DNA of 7,195 nucleotides. Origin: an uncultured Eubacteriales bacterium. GTDB taxonomy: Bacteria > Bacillota > Clostridia > Oscillospirales > Oscillospiraceae. Of this stretch, positions 5,945 to 7,195 are shown one piece after another. Positions within the stretch are counted from its first letter, which is position 1. Every line of letters begins with the position of its first letter. The notes below the pieces were generated by a model. That model searched no databases and was not told the DNA's origin. It saw only the letters and a program-made list of their open reading frames with translations. The stretch is taken from assembly GCA_900553135.1 (NCBI GenBank), contig USCO01000112.1, positions 1 to 7,195 of the forward strand, written 5' to 3'. Made by a program: the position numbers and the translations under genes.

Positions 5945-6544
5945 TTGAATATTTATCTGGATTTGTTTCTTACCTTTGCCAAGGTGGGTGTGTGCACCTT
6001 CGGCGGCGGCTACGCCATGCTGCCCATCCTCCAGCGGGAGGTTGTGGAGAAAAAGGGGTGGGCCACCGAGGAGGAACTCAGCGACTACTTCGCCATCGGC
6101 CAGTGCACCCCCGGCATCATTGCCGTCAACACCGCCACCTTCATCGGTCACAAGTATAAAGGCATTTTCGGGGGCATCCTGGCCACCCTGGGCGTGGTGT
6201 TCCCCTCTCTGGTCATCATCACCATCATCTCCGCATTTTTGCAGAATTTCGCCTCCTACCCCGTGGTCCAGCACGCCCTCACCGGCATCAACGCCGCTGT
6301 GGTGGCCCTCATCGCCGTGAGCGTGCTGAAGCTGGGCAAGTCCACCCTGAAAAACTGCCCCGCCGTGTGCATCTACCTGGCGGTGCTGGCCCTGTCTGAG
6401 GTGGGCAACTTTGTGAACCTGGGCGACTCCCTGGCCGGACAGGCTCTGAACCTCATCAGCTCCCCCGCGGTGCTGGTGGTTCTGGCCGGCATCGTGGGCC
6501 TGCTGCTGGGCTATCGCGGAAAACAGGAGGAGAAACAAGGATGA
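5945..6544 (+). CDS. Chromate transporter family protein, short form, first subunit
   Basis: A 199-residue inner-membrane protein of the CHR (chromate ion transporter) family, single-domain type. It shows FGGGYAMLP at 19-27 and GQCTPG at 52-57, followed by VNTATFIG, the signature blocks of a CHR domain. Likely membrane spans are at about 73-98, 111-129, 138-152 and 173-190; the tail is charged. Short CHR proteins are encoded in pairs (as in Bacillus subtilis YwrA/YwrB) and are thought to act together, matching the neighbour that follows. The start is a TTG at 5945, supported by GGAGGG (5933-5938) 6 bases upstream; the first internal Met in frame would remove the GGGYAMLP block. The true substrate is uncertain: chromate or sulfate-like anions are known for the family, but a physiological role here is not shown. 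It is 24 bases downstream of nadE. Confidence 0.9.
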   Translation: MNIYLDLFLTFAKVGVCTFGGGYAMLPILQREVVEKKGWATEEELSDYFAIGQCTPGIIAVNTATFIGHKYKGIFGGILATLGVVFPSLVIITIISAFLQNFASYPVVQHALTGINAAVVALIAVSVLKLGKSTLKNCPAVCIYLAVLALSEVGNFVNLGDSLAGQALNLISSPAVLVVLAGIVGLLLGYRGKQEEKQG

Positions 6545-7119
6545 TCTACCTGCGCTTATTCTACGAATTTTTCAAAACCGGCCTGTTCTCCGTGGGCGGC
6601 GGCCTTGCCACCATCCCCTTCCTGCAGCACATGGGCGAGACCACCGGCTGGTTTACCAACACGGAACTGACCACCATGATCGCCGTGTCCGAGTCCACCC
6701 CCGGCCCTATGGGTGTGAACATGGCCACTTACGTGGGCTTTGAGACAGGCGGACTGCTGGGCGCGGTGATCGCCACCCTGGGCCTCATCGCCCCCTCCAT
6801 CATCGTCATCCTCATCATCGCCGGATTTTTGCAGAAATTCCGCCACAGCAAGGCGGTGGAAGCCACCTTTGCCGGTCTGCGCCCCGCCTCTACCGCCCTC
6901 ATCACCGCCGCCGGTCTGAGCGTGGCGGTGAGCGTGCTGCTCTTCCACCAGAGCAGCCAGGCCTCGGGACAGGCGGCCACCACCCAGTTGTTTTACTGGC
7001 CCGCCATCCTGCTCAGCGTGGCTGTGTTTGTGGCCATGAAGTGGACCCCGCTGAAAAAGCTGCACCCCATTGTATTCATCGCCTTTGCCGCCGTCGTTGG
7101 CGCGGTATTTCAGCTCTAA
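6541..7119 (+). CDS. Chromate transporter family protein, short form, second subunit
   Basis: A 192-residue membrane protein, clearly related along its length to the preceding protein: both begin IYL-LF, and share GGG-A--P, STPG/CTPG, NxAT(F/Y)(I/V)G, ATLG and FLQ-F. CHR signature blocks are VGGGLATIP at 18-26 and STPGP at 52-56. Likely spans are at about 70-95, 110-134, 153-168 and 175-191, with a hydrophobic C-terminus. Its ATG overlaps the stop of the first subunit in an ATGA, and AGGAGG (6525-6530) lies 10 bases upstream inside that gene, so translation is probably coupled. The two half-size CHR proteins most likely assemble into one anion transporter. Which ion it moves, and in which direction, cannot be read from the sequence. 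Confidence 0.91.
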   Translation: MIYLRLFYEFFKTGLFSVGGGLATIPFLQHMGETTGWFTNTELTTMIAVSESTPGPMGVNMATYVGFETGGLLGAVIATLGLIAPSIIVILIIAGFLQKFRHSKAVEATFAGLRPASTALITAAGLSVAVSVLLFHQSSQASGQAATTQLFYWPAILLSVAVFVAMKWTPLKKLHPIVFIAFAAVVGAVFQL

Positions 7120-7126
7120 CATTCCC

Positions 7127-7163
7127 GGCCGGAGCCTCCAAAAGGCTCCGGCCAAAATTTTTT
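7127..7163 (+). terminator. Intrinsic terminator closing the nadE-transporter unit
   Basis: GGCCGGAGCCT (7127-7137) pairs perfectly with AGGCTCCGGCC (7143-7153): an 11-bp stem, 5-base loop, then AAAA and six T residues (7158-7163). It begins 8 bases after the stop of the last transporter gene. It is a strong stem, though the four A residues separate it slightly from the T run. Confidence 0.88.
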
Positions 7164-7173
7164 GATTTTATAG

Positions 7174-7179
7174 TTGACA
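7174..7179 (+). promoter_or_regulatory. Consensus -35 box at the right edge
   Basis: A perfect TTGACA sits in an A/T-rich stretch just after the terminator. With a usual 17-base spacer its -10 would begin at 7197, two bases outside the window, so this is only half a promoter and cannot be confirmed here. Confidence 0.35.
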
Positions 7180-7195
7180 ACATTCTGAAACTGTG

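Noticed and set aside
3803..6538. A 911-codon open frame on the minus strand opposite nadE and the first transporter
   Set aside because: It lies antisense to genes with intact catalytic motifs. Its product is a low-complexity mix rich in Gly, His, Gln and Val, typical of the reverse of GC-rich coding DNA, with no recognisable domain.

Overview
This GC-rich window looks like a chromosomal housekeeping segment of a low-oxygen Firmicute. The best guess is a high-GC gut Clostridium relative of the Oscillospiraceae type (Flavonifractor/Lawsonibacter-like). The signs are strong GGAGG ribosome sites, sigma-A type promoters, a TTG start, an MtaB/YqeV-type tRNA enzyme, a fused glutaminase-NAD synthetase, and a zinc-ribbon/Ig-like/SH3 membrane protein of a kind common in that group. 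The taxonomic call is inference from style and gene content, not from a marker gene. No mobile element, CRISPR array, rRNA or tRNA is visible.

Left part, minus strand (1-2715). A two-gene unit is read leftward from a near-consensus promoter at 2769-2797. The first gene encodes a CbxX/SpoVK-family AAA+ ATPase with an extra N-terminal helical, possibly TerB-like, domain. Fifteen bases later comes mtaB, the radical-SAM methylthiotransferase that modifies t6A37 of tRNA. It runs off the left edge, lacking only its last few tens of codons. Its ribosome site overlaps the stop codon of the ATPase gene.

Middle (2716-2949). A divergent control region carries one leftward promoter and two candidate tandem rightward promoters. 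It also has two clean inverted repeats. One covers the -35 of the leftward promoter. The other lies between the two rightward promoters. This is the most regulation-rich part of the window.

Right part, plus strand (2950-7195). First comes a monocistronic gene for a membrane-anchored protein (cytoplasmic zinc ribbon, one membrane span, outside Ig-like and SH3 domains), closed by a strong terminator at 3843-3879. Then, from its own promoter, comes nadE (glutamine-dependent NAD+ synthetase). Only 24 bases later follow two short chromate-transporter-family genes that overlap by ATGA. A strong terminator at 7127-7163 closes that unit, so nadE and the transporter pair are probably co-transcribed. 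A consensus -35 box at the right edge hints at another promoter just outside the window.

I see no clear-cut new defence or mobile system. The observations most worth following are the divergent control region, the TerB-like/AAA+ fusion, the zinc-ribbon-to-SH3 membrane protein, and the nadE-transporter linkage.
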